Source: Zizania palustris
Taxonomy: Eukaryota; Streptophyta; Magnoliopsida; Poales; Poaceae
Assembly: GCA_019279435.1 (NCBI GenBank)
Contig: JAAALK010000081.1
Location: 31,629,001-31,693,000, forward strand
Length of the DNA stretch: 64,000 nt
Direction of reading: 5' to 3'
Shown here: positions 34,846 through 46,280 of the stretch, in pieces
Layout: every line of letters begins with the position of its first letter
Position numbering within the stretch: position 1 is the stretch's first letter
Translations under genes and position numbers: made by a program
Notes under the pieces: generated by a model
Seen by the model: the letters and a program-made list of their open reading frames with translations, nothing else
What the model was told of the DNA's origin: nothing
Databases searched by the model: none

Positions 34846-36180
34846 AATACAAACATTAGAATTGCAAATTATTAATATTCTCAATTCAAAAATATATAAA
34901 AAACAATTTTTGATAAAATTTAAATATTAAAAAAATCTTTGTGGGGACTGATCGAGTTAGACATATGAGTTAGACAGACGTTTCCATTAGTGTCAGGTTG
35001 TCTTTGCAGTTAAGCATTCTGATATATTCATTTTTGTTGGAGCTCTACCCTGCTAGACAAGAATCATTAATTAATTGGAGAATCAATTAATGATTCTTGT
35101 CCATATGAAATTTAATTTTCGGACTATAACTGCCCCAATAATCAATTCGTATGCAGTGTCAATGTGTAGTTAATTATATATTTGTCCGTGTTGAATATAT
35201 AATTGAACTGCATCTTTCACAAGTTTGTTGATTCTTGGAAGCACACAAACACAACATGATGTGTTGCTGTGTGCCTAGCTATTTCCTCCTATTTCCTATA
35301 TATAGCTTACCGATTGAGACCTATGTTCCGTGTGTGCATGGGAATATGGAAGAATGACAAAAAAATCAAGTATATATGTTGAAGTTTAAGATGGTATTTA
35401 ATCGAAGCAGAAGTTTAGAGTGGAAAATTATCGAAATACAAACTTTTGAATGGCAAATTATTAATATTCTCAATTCAAAAATATATATACATCTATTTTT
35501 TTGATAAATTTTAAATATTAAAAAAATCTTTGTGGGGACTGAGTTAGACATATGGGTACACTGGTATCTCCTCTAGATACTTAAAGAAGTTTCAATTAGT
35601 GTCATGTTGTCTTTGCAGTTAATAAGCATTTTGATATATTCATTTTTGTTGGAGCTCTGCCCTGCTAGACAAGAATCATTAATTGGAGAAGCTACTGTTT
35701 ACTCTGTACATATGAAATTTATTTAATTGTCAGACTGTAACTGCCTCAACAATCAATTCATATGCCGTGTCAATGTGTAGTTATATATCTGTCCGTGTTT
35801 TCTAATTGAACTGATTCTTGGAAGCACACAAACACAACTTGCTGTGTTTTGCTGTGTGCCTAGCTAGTTCCTATAACTTACCTGATTGAGAAACTACAAT
35901 TTCCATCGTCATCGATCGGTTAAACATATTGTTATATCATTTTGTTTTTCAGATGTAACCTGTAACCTGTGATTACTTTGTTTTTCTGTAAAAACTAGTT
36001 TAAAAATAATGATGACTTGAAGAGTCGTGTGGAATCTAAATAGACATATATCTATTGATAAGTTGATGGGGTAATACATAGATCAAGGTTAAATTTTTTC
36101 GTTTGGCATAGATTAAAACCGGACGGAGAGATTATATGATATATGATCGATTGGTTTCGATCGGGGTAAACATGTTTATA
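34846..36180. repeat. Rearranged spacer copies
   Basis: The blocks at 34960-35330 and 35520-35880 are near-duplicates (TCCATTAGTGTCAGGTTG, TTGGAGCTCTACCCTGCTAG, AGACAAGAATCATTAATT, GTCCGTGTTGAATA, GATTCTTGGAAGCACAC). They match 10320-10620 and, inverted, 3060-3230 and 3840-3990. 35880-36150 repeats 13420-13600. No gene is seen. Confidence 0.65.
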
Positions 36181-37830
36181 ATATGTGTCAGGAACAGTCT
36201 AATATAATATGTTTATGTATTGTTTCTGGCCTTAGCAATTTTATTGAAAGATGATTATTATTATTATCTATGTGTGTGCATGTTTTACACTTAATTTATT
36301 CTCGTCGGATTTTTGATGGTTTTGTGAGTTTTGGACTATGGGAGATAATTAAGATTATTGTCATGTGAAAGAGGATTCTGAATCCTAGAAGGAAAGACAA
36401 AGGGGGAAATAAAATTGGTCGATTTTTGGGCTGCTATAACTTTCCTTATTTTCTCGTGCCTCGAAGATCGACAACATGATGAGTGGAAAATACACTCATT
36501 TTTATCCTCATTTAAACAGGATATAACTGACCGATTTGATGAGATAGTATCTCTCTAGTGACCTGCCACTAACCACTAATTATTGGAAAGATGTGCAAAT
36601 CATTTTTTATTTGTCTCCTTCCACTTTTATGACAAAATCTGGGCTAAGTAATGAAGAATTATGAGCTGGGATTATTCCTAATTAAGATAAAATTGACATC
36701 TGAGGTGTATCCGTGTATATATGTCACCACTAATTTCCCTACCTGACTCATCATTGTTGAGTAAGCTCTGAAGGGTGCAAAACATATTGGTGACGAGCTT
36801 TAACTATCTGTCAATGACATGCTATTATATTGTACTAGCTAGTTAGTTCATTGAATTTTGATTTCCTTTATGTATGTTTGCATGAACATTTGACAGAACT
36901 TTTATGGTAAAAATATGACAACAGAAGAGTTACATAGTTGAAAAGAATGTGTGTTCCAATTACATACATTTCATGTTTCACATAAAAACGTATGGTCCAA
37001 ATTTAAATGAATAATTAAACATGCAGCAACTTACAGTAAACAAAACTAAACACAATTTAAAAACTGAAATGCGTCACATAAAAATATGTATAGCATTTAT
37101 ATTAACTAGCAAATATAGTTGTGTGTTGCTACGTGGGATAAAAGTGATATAGGTATGTTATGTGCTACGAGGCTCGCCAATGCCAAACAAAACTCACCAG
37201 TGGCGTGAGAAGCATGAAACCATAGCGCCTTAATTTAATCCTTCCTCACTTTTCACAATTGAAAGAGCGACAACTAGAGCATAGGTCGACATTGGCATGA
37301 TGATTGTTAGGGTTTAGGGTCTAGGGTATGTGCTATTTTGATATCTTATGAAATCATTTAAACATAGACATAAAAATAGCTGGTACGAGAAGGCACAATT
37401 GTTGTATAAGGGCGTGTGAAGTGAGGGCGAGAGGGATGGGTTGGGGGACAATGGGGCCCACCACGAAGATGCTAATGTACCTATATGTCTAATGTAGTCC
37501 CCACAAATAACTTTTTTACTATTTAAAATTTTTCAAAAAAATGATTTTTCTAATTTTTTATTTAGAATATTAATAATTTGCCACTCTAAAGTTTTTATTT
37601 TAATAATTTGCCACTCTAAACTCCTGCTTCGATTAAATACCATCTTAAACTTCAACATACTAATTTTTTGCCATTCTTCCATTTTTTTAATTCATATATG
37701 CACAATTAATATGGTGTGATTAATCAAGTGATTCTATTTAGTCAAATGTATTAGAAATTATAATTAATTGAAATAATAATATCCACCCAAGTTATTTCTT
37801 AATACTACTAATCACCCTGCTAGACAAGAA
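36181..37830. repeat. Second copy of the 8.35-10.3 kb block
   Basis: It runs parallel to 8354-10300 from GTGTCAGGAACAGTC to TATTTCTTAATACTACTAATC, with indels. An extra ~95-bp piece near 36640-36730 (GGGCTAAGTAATGAAG to ATGTCACCAC) and a ~380-bp deletion after about 37165 distinguish it. No gene is seen. Confidence 0.75.
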
Positions 37831-39000
37831 TCATTAATTGGAGAAGCTACTGTTTACGTACTCTGTCCATATTATATGAAATTTAATTGTCAGACTATAA
37901 CTGCCCCAAGAATCAATTCAAGAAACTATTGGATCAGATCCCAGTTTGGCGCTGAATGCAAGTTAGATAAATGTAGTGCACAACTGACAATAATCAATGA
38001 ATAAGGGGCTGCAGTCACAACCATATATACACTACTTCAACTTATCAATAGATATATGATTATTTAGATTCCACGCGACTCTTCAAGGCACCATTATTTC
38101 TAAACTAGTTTTTACAGAAAAACAAAGTAATCATGGGTTACATCTGAAAAACAAAACGATATAACCACGTTTTTAACCGATCGATGACGACGGAAATTAT
38201 AGTTTCTTAAAAATTTTCCTGCTCGTGTACCACACGGCCATATTTTAATTGGATCATATTTCACTGTGCACAGCTGACTGCTATTTAATTCCAATATATA
38301 TACTAATTTTCTGCACATGCCCACTCTCATCGCTGTGCTCACAACACGAAATCATCTTCAAATATATATATATTTAAGATAAGAGATAAATATACAAAGT
38401 AGAAAGTTTTCGTTGCAGACAATCAACAAATTTAAATATAAGATATCAATAAGTTGTGTCAAAGAGACTAATTAATGCTCTTACATAATCTTCTGAATTA
38501 CTGATAAATATATGTTATCTTTTGAAGAAAAATGAATTCAAACAATCTTAAAGTTGTGACAAATAATGCAAAAGTGGTGTCTGCAGTCGAAGTAAATTTA
38601 AAATTACCTATCAAATAAGGTAACCACTAGGGGTACTTGTTGAGATTTACCTGTACAAATGATCTTTTATTTTAATCCAAATGGTCTGTCATGTGACTAA
38701 AAAGACTCAGAATTTACTGATATATGCTTTTGTTTTACAGAAATGAACTAAGAAAAGCCTTGGCCCTTCGGCAGCTTCAAAGCGAAGTGGTACGTACATT
38801 CCAGAAACAAATTGCTCATTTGTAACATTGGACATTAATCACGTGGAGTTGAAACCAAAGAAGCAGTTGTAATCCTAGCTAGACAAACTAATCACATGGA
38901 GTTGAAACCAAAGAAGCAATTTTAATCCTAGCAAGATAAACTATAATCACGATATGCCTTTTGTAGTAGTGCCTAGTTTTTTGAACAGCTAGATTTTTTT
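37831..39000. repeat. Duplicated block upstream of gene D
   Basis: 37831-38200 holds recurrent spacers. 38225-39000 (CTGCTCGTGTACCACACGG, an (AT)n run at 38360, TTTCGTTGCAGACAATC, GGTAACCACTAGGGGTACTTG, GCCCTTCGGCAGCTTC) is nearly identical to 49120-50030 and related to 5320-6060. No gene is seen. Confidence 0.75.
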
Positions 39001-39203
39001 CATTTTCTGGTATGGTTGTGACTGCAGCTAGATGTGCTGGAGCGTGTGCATCCGGTGGAAGAGCTATGTACATCCATCAACTGTATACACCTAGCTGCAA
39101 CGTGCAAAAGATACATACATTGGAGCTACACTATACAACTAAACAACCAATTCACACCTTATCCATATCAGGACCACCCATTTGCACCTTTTCCATATCA
39201 TCA

Positions 39204-39229
39204 CATGCATAGCGCAGCTGCCTATAAAT
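39204..39229 (+). promoter_or_regulatory. Gene D core promoter: RY box and TATA box
   Basis: CATGCAT at 39204-39210 and TATAAAT at 39223-39229, 19 bp apart. The TATA box begins 100 bp before the ATG at 39323. Confidence 0.75.
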
Positions 39230-39322
39230 TGCAGCCTGCAACGTCCATTCAAGAATCACCTCTCAACACAAACCCAATAAACTTAGCTAGGTAACCAAGG
39301 AAGTTAGTAGCAAGGAGAGGCA

Positions 39323-39850
39323 ATGGAGGGAAAGAGGACTAACACTTTTATGGTGATCATGTGCCTGGTCATCTGGAGCCTCAGTGTTAACTCGGCCACC
39401 GCGCAACAGTGCGACTGCTGCTTTACACCCATGGCAATAGGATGTTGTCAACTTTGTATTTATGCAGGTGGATCCGACGCGGCCTGCAAGAACACTTGTT
39501 GTTTCCCATGTCTTCTACCCGGTTCCGGTAAATTCACTAAACTCACTCTATTCAATGCATTTGTTATATGCACATGCAAGCTTTGTAGCATATTGTGGAG
39601 TAATACGACTAATACGTATGTGTGGCCTTCCATGCATTTCCATTAATGTAATTTGTTGACTTCACTTCCTATCTCACAACTCTAGGCATATTACTTATTA
39701 CATCATGAAGACATCTTGTACTCTATTTCCTCTCCAAAAATAACTCATGTGCTAATGTAATTTCCATATCTCAATTTGACAGTTGCTGCTAAGATGAACG
39801 AAATGGGAGTGCTTGCTAAGATGGATGAGGACAAGCCTAAAATGATATGA
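39323..39850 (+). CDS. Secreted ten-cysteine peptide, copy D (two exons)
   Basis: Exon 1 is 39323-39527 and exon 2 is 39783-39850, with a 255-nt GT-AG intron ending TTGACAG, giving a 90-residue precursor. The signal peptide is residues 1-27 (a Trp at 19 is unusual for the family). The cysteine spacing is C-x-CC-x7-CC-x2-C-x9-C-x3-CC-x2-C. The second half of the loop reads YAGGSDAA, as in copy F but not A or B. Compared with A and B, one base is missing just before the ancestral stop, so the frame continues four codons further and ends DEDKPKMI. A poly(A) signal lies at 39938-39943. It sits in a duplicated block whose second copy carries the broken gene E. Function is unknown beyond a likely secreted disulfide-rich peptide. 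Confidence 0.83.
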
Positions 39851-40069
39851 CTACATTACTACCAGCATGAATGCCATCCATAAGCATATGTTTCTATGCT
39901 TGAGGCTATGGCCTAAGTTATGTTAATGCTTATCTCCAATAAATTATTCACCATATGGGGCGACCTCTAGTCAATCCATCGGTTGGTCTCAACTGTATGT
40001 ATGACGTGCATGCATGTGTGTGTGTATTAATAATCAATGAATAAGTGATATGATATAATCGTACTAGTG
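39851..40069. other. 3' UTR and flank of gene D
   Basis: Contains AATAAA at 39938-39943 and the family's downstream block (CCATATGGGGCGACC, ATTAATAATCAATGAATAAG). No other gene is seen. Confidence 0.65.
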
Positions 40070-40770
40070 ATCGAAAAGTGGAATGATGTCCAAATGCACG
40101 TCTTGGCAACATGCCAAGAGAATGTGCATTAGGAGAACAACAAGGAGGTGTTGCCAAAACCCTGTGTCGGATCGGAACAGAGCATGAAAATGAGCTCAAT
40201 CTACAAATCCTCTAGCTATCCAAGAAATGTGGATACTTCGAAACAATTACGGCCATAGATATGCAAAGGCATGTATATTCCAAACCATAACTCTTTCGAA
40301 TGGGAGATGCCTAGCTTAGGCAACAATAAGTAGAAAATAATCAAATATAAAACATTTCGACAACATCTCCTATATAATACGTAGCAACACTAATAGAACA
40401 TGCAAATAACAAGGCACAATGACCCCAAATAGCACGACACAATGGCTGACATTCATATACACATCACGATGTGATGGCCGATATCCACATACATAACATA
40501 TTAATCAACCAAAACATCAAGACATAAAGAGATATTACAATGATAGCATTAAAATTGAACCTAATGTGTGCATAAGCATGCATGTGTATTTTTACTTGAA
40601 CACTAACTAACTATGCAAATAAAGTATGAGTACATGTATTATGCATATAAAATTGTGCTAAAATGGAAATAGATAAAATTTAACTATTTTGCTTCATGAC
40701 ATGAATTTGTGCATTTGCAAAAATTTAAAGAAACATGACAACAATTTATAAAACTTGTACATAACAAATT
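40070..40770. mobile_element. CACTA-derived tail downstream of gene D
   Basis: It matches 7140-7800 and 17690-18390 (GATCGAAAAGTGGAATG, CATGCCAAGAGAATGTGC, CTTTCGAATGGGAGATGCC, ATGACATGAATTTGTGC). It is cut at about 40770, where sequence unlike the other tails begins, probably the Helitron region. Confidence 0.55.
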
Positions 40771-41292
40771 GTACGACCGGAGACTACTATGGTACAATTT
40801 GAATATTCTCATGTTTATTCCATGCAAAGCAAGTATGCTAACTGCTACGGGCGACAAAGCTCCGACCGATGGGGCTCCAAGCGACGGGAGGGGCTCCGGG
40901 CGGAAGTTTGGTTGCGAGGGGGAGAGGGGTTCGGGCGGAAGATTGGCGACGGGGCTCCGGAGGTAGGGGGTCCGGAAGTTTGGCGACGGGGCTCTGGAGG
41001 CAGGGGCTTCGGGCGACCGGGGGGGCTACGGGCGGACGGGGCATCGGGCGGCAGTTTTGCGGCGGAGGGCTCTGGGCAGCAGTTTGGCGGTGGGGCTCCA
41101 AGCAGCAGCGGGGGGGAGGGGCTACGGGCGACGGGGCTCTGATCGGTGTGGGGCTCCGACCGTCGGGGGGCTCCGAGCGGCGGGGCTCCGGATTTTTATC
41201 TCAGCACATTATCTTCAAATTTTATTTTGTATTTTTTATCTCAATAACGTTATTATATTTGCATATATATATTTTATTTTGCATATATATAG

Positions 41293-42850
41293 GTGCACCA
41301 GCTGTTACAACGTGGCGATGCCGGTGCCAAGGTACATCTATCAAACTAGGTTTCATTTCCTGTCAAGATATAATGTGGTAAGTTTGTTGTGATAGTATAT
41401 GACCAGACATTATATATTATAGGTACAAAATTATGCTCGTAGCATCAGATGGCACTGCTAATGCTAGCTTTATCATGTTTGGAAAAATTGCTCAGCACCT
41501 TACAAAAAAACCAGTAGAGGTCTTGATCGACCAGAACCCACCACCAGAGAGTAATATGATACCAGACGAAATCACCGGCTTGCTTGAAAAGAAATTTGTC
41601 TGGAATGTTAGCCACACGGAGAACGCGGTCAACAGTGACATGCTTTCCCTACAAGTCAATAGTGTAGTGCCTTGCAATGAAAAGGAAGATCTTCCTCTCA
41701 TATCTACAACACCTCAAACTCCTTGTACGACGATTTCCACTGGATCGATCACTCCGTTTGGATCACCTCCGTCAGTTACGTACATTGAAATGACTAAAAA
41801 CACTAATGCCACTCATGTTATCAGCGAGAATGAATCTGCACAACCAGGTCTTTCGACACCAACCAGTAGATATGTTACGTCGCACGGAGCGCATCATGGT
41901 TCAGCAATTACAAGTGACAAAGGAAAGGTATGTGCTGTCTGTAGAATTTCCTATTCTACCATTTGTGTCAGCATAACAGACTCAATTGTTTATTAGGCAA
42001 AGGTTGTTCTTCTTGATCGTTTGGTGTCTCCTTTGCTTTCGGGCGATATCACAACAATTGTTCGTGACAAAGATATAACAAGTGATGCTGCTACGCAATC
42101 CCTTGATAAGGTATTTTGGTATTTCTTTGTACCATGTGACTAGAACCTCCTATTCTCAGATATAATAACGTGTGCTGAACTCTAAAGCAGCATCGATAGA
42201 CTTAGATCCGAATAAACTGAAGTGTGATTTTTTTTCATACCGAAGCGGCTTGAACTAGATTCTTTGTCCATGGAATCGGTCTATTTAAACACAGCTATAG
42301 TATTTGAAGGCACCATTTCAGTGCGGCTTCACAACATTGCCATGTGTAGTTTCTATATCATAAATCAGCATAGCAGTAAATCTATTTTACACATAGCACA
42401 AATCAATTTTTGTTCATTTCGTCTAGAACAAATCATGGATCATGGACCTCAGAAAAAAATGGTCTCATCTATGACTCTGTACAGGTTGCTGAAATCAAAG
42501 AAATTGTGAATCAGTCACAACCTCTGTCTATTGGACCTAGCGGTAGCACCAAGAAAAGGTTAAGTAACATACTGCTAAATTCTATTGCATATTGCTTGAT
42601 TTTATTACAACTAAGTATAGTTCGTGTTTATTATTATGCATTCAATGTAGTAACCGTCCACGCTTAACAAGGCTCGGACCCCAAGAGTTAGTGCTGCTCT
42701 AAAAAACTTTTCAAGGAAGGCGACGCTGAGGAAACACATGAGAGGTAAATATAGTGATAAAAATTAACTTGCATCTAAAACAGTGTGCTGGTATTTTTTA
42801 CCCTAAAATAGCTTTTGTTTCTTGCAGTACGGCTCAGGATGAATAGAGTG
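41293..42850 (+). pseudogene. RPA1-like C-terminal OB-fold gene fragment (captured)
   Basis: The first exon (41293-41331) encodes CTSCYNVAMPVP, half of an RPA-type zinc motif. Exon 2 (41423-41927) continues in phase with an OB-fold segment (YKIMLVASDGTANASFIMF, then KKPVEVLIDQNPPP and KKFVWNVSHTENAV), as in the large subunit of replication protein A and its plant paralogues. Exon 3 is 41997-42110, and a further exon near 42486-42557 encodes VAEIKEIVNQSQ. The last pieces (about 42650-42750 and 42828-42850) fall into different frames, with a stop unless one base is restored, so the 3' end looks frameshifted. Full-length RPA1 is over 600 residues and the N-terminal domains are absent. RPA-like genes also occur in autonomous plant Helitrons, so this may be Helitron cargo or a captured host piece. 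Confidence 0.75.
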
Positions 42851-43322
42851 TGTGGTGTGCATCTTTTGTTGCAAAAAATGGTCCTTGTGATGGGAACTGG
42901 ATAGTGATGTTTGGTTGCCCTCACTTTACATTCCATAATCGTAGTAGTAGCAGGGATGCAATGTGGGCTCTTTTGGGTCAAAAAATAGAACTGCTTATTT
43001 TGTTGTCCTCTATGTTATGTTAGTATGGTGGTCTTTATGCTACGATGTAATGAACATCGCAGTCTAGATGTGAATCTTGTGTAATTATTCTATGCAACCA
43101 TATATGCGTGTGTGGAGAAGCAAGACCGTGTTGTATTAAACTGTTCACTGTTCTATATTATGCTATGGTATGTTTCTGTCTTTAAAATTATTTGAGATGA
43201 TGTCTTTGCGGCCGAGGGTATCGTGGATGAACTGAGTGACCTAAGTATTAGCTAATACTTCAAAAGCAGATGCCTTGTGTTTTTCCTTGTAAGCAGATAT
43301 GTTGAGCTATCCCAGAGGATTC

Positions 43323-44290
43323 ATGACGACAGCTGAATTCTGGACATCTCAAGAGCGTCTTCATTTGCCATACGAGTAAGCACTGACTAGGGTGGACTAA
43401 ATTTCTGGCCTTTACTACTGGCAGTTGGATGATGCTCATGTTGAATTCCTTTGTGGTATTTCCAGCCCTCTGGATGTAAAGGTAATCAATCCACCTCTTC
43501 AGAGTTGGCCTATTTGTATAAGACCTTCAATCAATATATCTTTGATATGTAATATATCTACTGAAATTCTCAACTCTTCACTACCATAGCTCAGCAGTTG
43601 CAAGTCTTGTGATTTTTATCTTACATATAAATACTAATATGTCAGGAAAAAGAGATCATTGTTGGCTGTAGAGAAATATGATATGTACAATTGTGTATCA
43701 TGTTAGTCATAACTTTATAGTTATTCTTATACAAAAACAGCTGTTTATGCAGATATTTAATTGTGCTTGTTAAATAGGTGAGTGACAAGCTTGATCCTTG
43801 AAAGCTTGTTCAATTGTGCAAGATTTTGAATCTTATCACAAGAATATGGGCTGAGAACATCCATCTTAAGCTCCCACATATGTCAAGCTGGGTTAATTGT
43901 TACTTGGGTTAGTGATCCCATGCGTGGAAAATTGGAAACAGCATCAGCGCACCATGCGGTCTGTAGACAAGATCATTTCACGCGATCAGAGTAAGAACGA
44001 CACTTTACCATGTTTTGATAGACAACTGAATTGACTGACACCTGAATGACAGAATGTTTGACAATTGGCAGCATCTGTGTCAGTGCAGGGCGAGCTCACG
44101 GCTTTCTTTGATGTTCTTGAGCAAGAGGGATCCACTTGGAGATGACCGGGCAGAGTGCATTGGTGGATCGAAGACGATGATGACCCTTGATGATCCCAGT
44201 TCTCGCTGCCACGAACACGCTGCGACCCCAGACTGAATGCATCACAGTCACAGTCGCCCGAGCTGACTTTTGCCATTTCTGAAAGGCTAT
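43323..44290 (+). pseudogene. DAHP synthase (class II, plant) gene fragment (captured)
   Basis: Three exon remnants match the C-terminal part of plastid 3-deoxy-D-arabino-heptulosonate 7-phosphate synthase, the first enzyme of the shikimate pathway. Exon a (43323-43481) reads MTTAEFWTSQERLHLPYE, stop, ALTR, then, after a deletion, QLDDAHVEFLCGISSPL. Exon b (43778-43990) begins VSDKLDP, has a stop, and later gives VTWVSDPMRG and APCGL, stop, TRSFHAI. Exon c (from 44089) gives TAFFDVLEQEGS, ECIGGSKT and CDPRLNASQS in shifting frames. Introns with GT and AG borders remain between them, so genomic DNA and not a cDNA was captured. Several stops, frameshifts and small deletions rule out a working enzyme. 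The N-terminal half and the plastid transit peptide are missing. Confidence 0.85.
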
Positions 44291-44614
44291 CGTTCTTCTC
44301 AGCATTGTGCTTCAGAATTGCACAGGTTTTTTTAGCCACCCCTCCCCTCCCATGAAAGTTGGAAGTAGGCATTGTTATTATGTTTTTGGTTGCTTTCTGT
44401 CAGATGAATTATACATTTATCATTATGCTGGACAAACAGACATTCTTGCGTACAGAATATAGTCAAGGATTACAATAGCCTGATTTTTGACTGCTTACAA
44501 TTTCAGCTTACTTTCTTCTGCATAAAATACATCGCAACAATCAGAAAAAGGCATGAAAAAATATTTTATCTTCCTTACATTTAGTATATATAGCCGAATG
44601 CAGCTAATTGATGG

Positions 44615-44642
44615 GGCGCCCGAAGGGCGCCTCCTGCACTAG
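44615..44642 (+). other. Helitron 3' terminal hairpin and CTAG end
   Basis: GGCGCCC, loop GAA, GGGCGCC, spacer TCCTGCA, then CTAG followed by host T. Helitrons characteristically end in a short GC-rich hairpin a few bases before CTRR and insert between A and T. All three features are seen at this end. Confidence 0.88.
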
Positions 44643-45685
44643 TATATACTGAAGAGGGGTTCGAATCCTATTCTTGAGAATTTTTCTTGGAGATAAGAGA
44701 CTCCACGAACTACAATATGAAACTCATTTTTGCTGTTTTTCTTTTATTTGTTGTTTGGAGATAGTCAAGGGACTCCACAAAATACAATCCTCAAGAAGGA
44801 AAATTAATTTGTATTTGAGATCGAGCAAACCAACGAAAAGATCGATTAGTACATATTATTTGCAAGATGCAACGGAGATATATATGCAACGTGTGATGCA
44901 GACAATCAACAAATAGACTAATCCTCTTACATAATCTTCCGAATTACTGATAAATATACATTAACTTTTTTAGAAAAAAAAAGAAGTCAAAAAATCTTAA
45001 AGTTTTGACAAATAATGCAAAAATAATGTAACCACTAGGGGTACTTGTTGAGATTTACCTGTACAAATGGTGTTTTATTTTAATCTAAATGGTCTGTCAT
45101 GTGACTAAAAAGACTCAAAATTTACTGATATATGCTTTTATTTTACAGAAATGAACGAAGAAAAGCCTTAGCCCTTCGGCAGCTTCACAGCGAAGTGGTA
45201 CATTCTAAAAAAAATGCTCATTTGCAACATTGGGCATTAATCCCGTGGAGTTGAAACCAAAGAAGCAATTGTAATCCTAGCTAGATAAACTATAATCACG
45301 ATATGCCTTTTGTAACAGCCCCCAGTTTTTTGAAGTAGTGTACGGTTGTCACTGCAGACTGCAGCTAGATGTTTTTCATTTTCTTGTATGGTTGTGACTG
45401 CAGCTAGACGTGCTAGAGCATGAGCATCCGGTGGAACAGCCATGCATGTACGTACATCCATCAATTGTATACATCTAGCTGACACGTACAAAAGATGCAT
45501 TCATTATATTGGAGCTGAAACGGGCAAAAGTAAAATTACTTGGTAACAAAGACTTGTTATGAAGAGTTGATTCAGAGTTCATGCAATAAACATAAACATG
45601 TACGGTACCATCAACTGTATATATGCATAAGATACATAAATTATCAATTTTCTTGCTCGTGTACCACGTGGCCATATTATAATTT
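44643..45685. repeat. Duplicated block with orphan gene-upstream sequence
   Basis: It matches 48047-49115 in the same orientation (ACTGAAGAGGGGTTCGAATC, GTCAAGGGACTCCACAAAA, GATGCAACGGA, GAAAAGCCTTAGCCCTTCGG). It ends with the distal upstream region of the peptide genes (ACATCCATCAATTGTATAC, AAAGTAAAATTACTTGG, AAGAGTTGATTCAGAGTTC), but no TATA box or coding exon follows. Confidence 0.75.
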
Positions 45686-45689
45686 AGGA

Positions 45690-46280
45690 TTAAAATATAT
45701 TTGATAATTAAAAATATATACCTTGGATCAGACGACGTTGATGCTACATGATGTGTGGGCCGGTCTACCGGAGCACGTAACGGTGTGGGTCGTCATCGGC
45801 AAGTCCAGCAATTAGTGTCGGTCGATATTTATGGTGAAGACAACTGCGGTTGGGACTTGGGAGCAATAAGTGCGGAGCTCTGTGCGTGAGTGAAGCACTT
45901 ATATACATGTCATCAGTGACAGTTATCCATATAAGTATGTCACTAAAGGTGGCCTTAGGATTTCGGACGCAACACTCTTTAGTGATGGGTGGTACTACCA
46001 CCCGTCACTAATGTGGTGCCCCATATTTAGTGATGTAGTCTCAACACAGATCGTCACTATAGGGTCAATCTTTAGTGACGGGTAACTGTATGACCCGTCA
46101 CTAACGTGGGCGCCCCCGACTGCCTCATCTATAGTGACGGGTCCTATTGTGGCCCGTCACTAATGAGAGAGCATTACTGACGCGTGTTAAACAATCCGTC
46201 ACAAAAAGTGTATTACTGACGTGTGTCTTTTACCCATCACTAAAGCTGCGTCACTAATGACCATTTTTATGGTAGCGACG
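45690..46280. mobile_element. Fragment of a second CACTA-like family (AGTGACGGGT repeats)
   Basis: Many direct and inverted copies of AGTGACGGGT / ACCCGTCACTA lie between 45940 and 46260, the clustered subterminal repeat pattern of CACTA elements but with a different motif from the others here. The right edge TTTTTATGGTAGCG at about 46276 looks like a mutated TGGTAGTG terminus. The left part (45690-45930) has no recognisable terminus or gene. Confidence 0.5.

Larger units (their letters stand above)
40771..44642 (+). mobile_element. Helitron with captured gene fragments (5' end unresolved)
   Basis: The 3' end is typical: a perfect 7-bp hairpin GGCGCCC-GAA-GGGCGCC at 44615-44631, a short spacer TCCTGCA, then CTAG at 44639-44642, followed by T. 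The right flank TATATACTGAAGAGGGG is also present at about 48050 without the element. Inside, on the plus strand, are exon-intron fragments of an RPA1-like gene (41293-42850) and of a DAHP synthase gene (43323-44290). 40850-41190 is a GC-rich, imperfectly repetitive tract (GGGCTCCGGGCGG, GTTTGGCGACGGGG). No Rep/helicase is seen, so it is non-autonomous. I could not find a convincing TC 5' terminus. The start given is where matches to flanking duplicated DNA stop. Confidence 0.8.

Noticed and set aside
40838..41392. Gly-rich frames of up to 170 residues in the Helitron's left part
   Set aside because: An imperfect GC-rich repeat readable in several frames. Only the short 41293-41331 exon at its right edge is supported, by continuity with the RPA-like fragment.
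43986..44372. A 128-residue minus-strand frame
   Set aside because: It is antisense to the DAHP synthase exon c remnant, which explains the sequence better.
44643..44680. Helitron left end assumed at the matching flank near 48047
   Set aside because: The copy at 48047 gives the right-hand flank only. The left flank there (ACCGATAGTTTC) is not found before the Helitron cargo, so it does not fix the 5' end.
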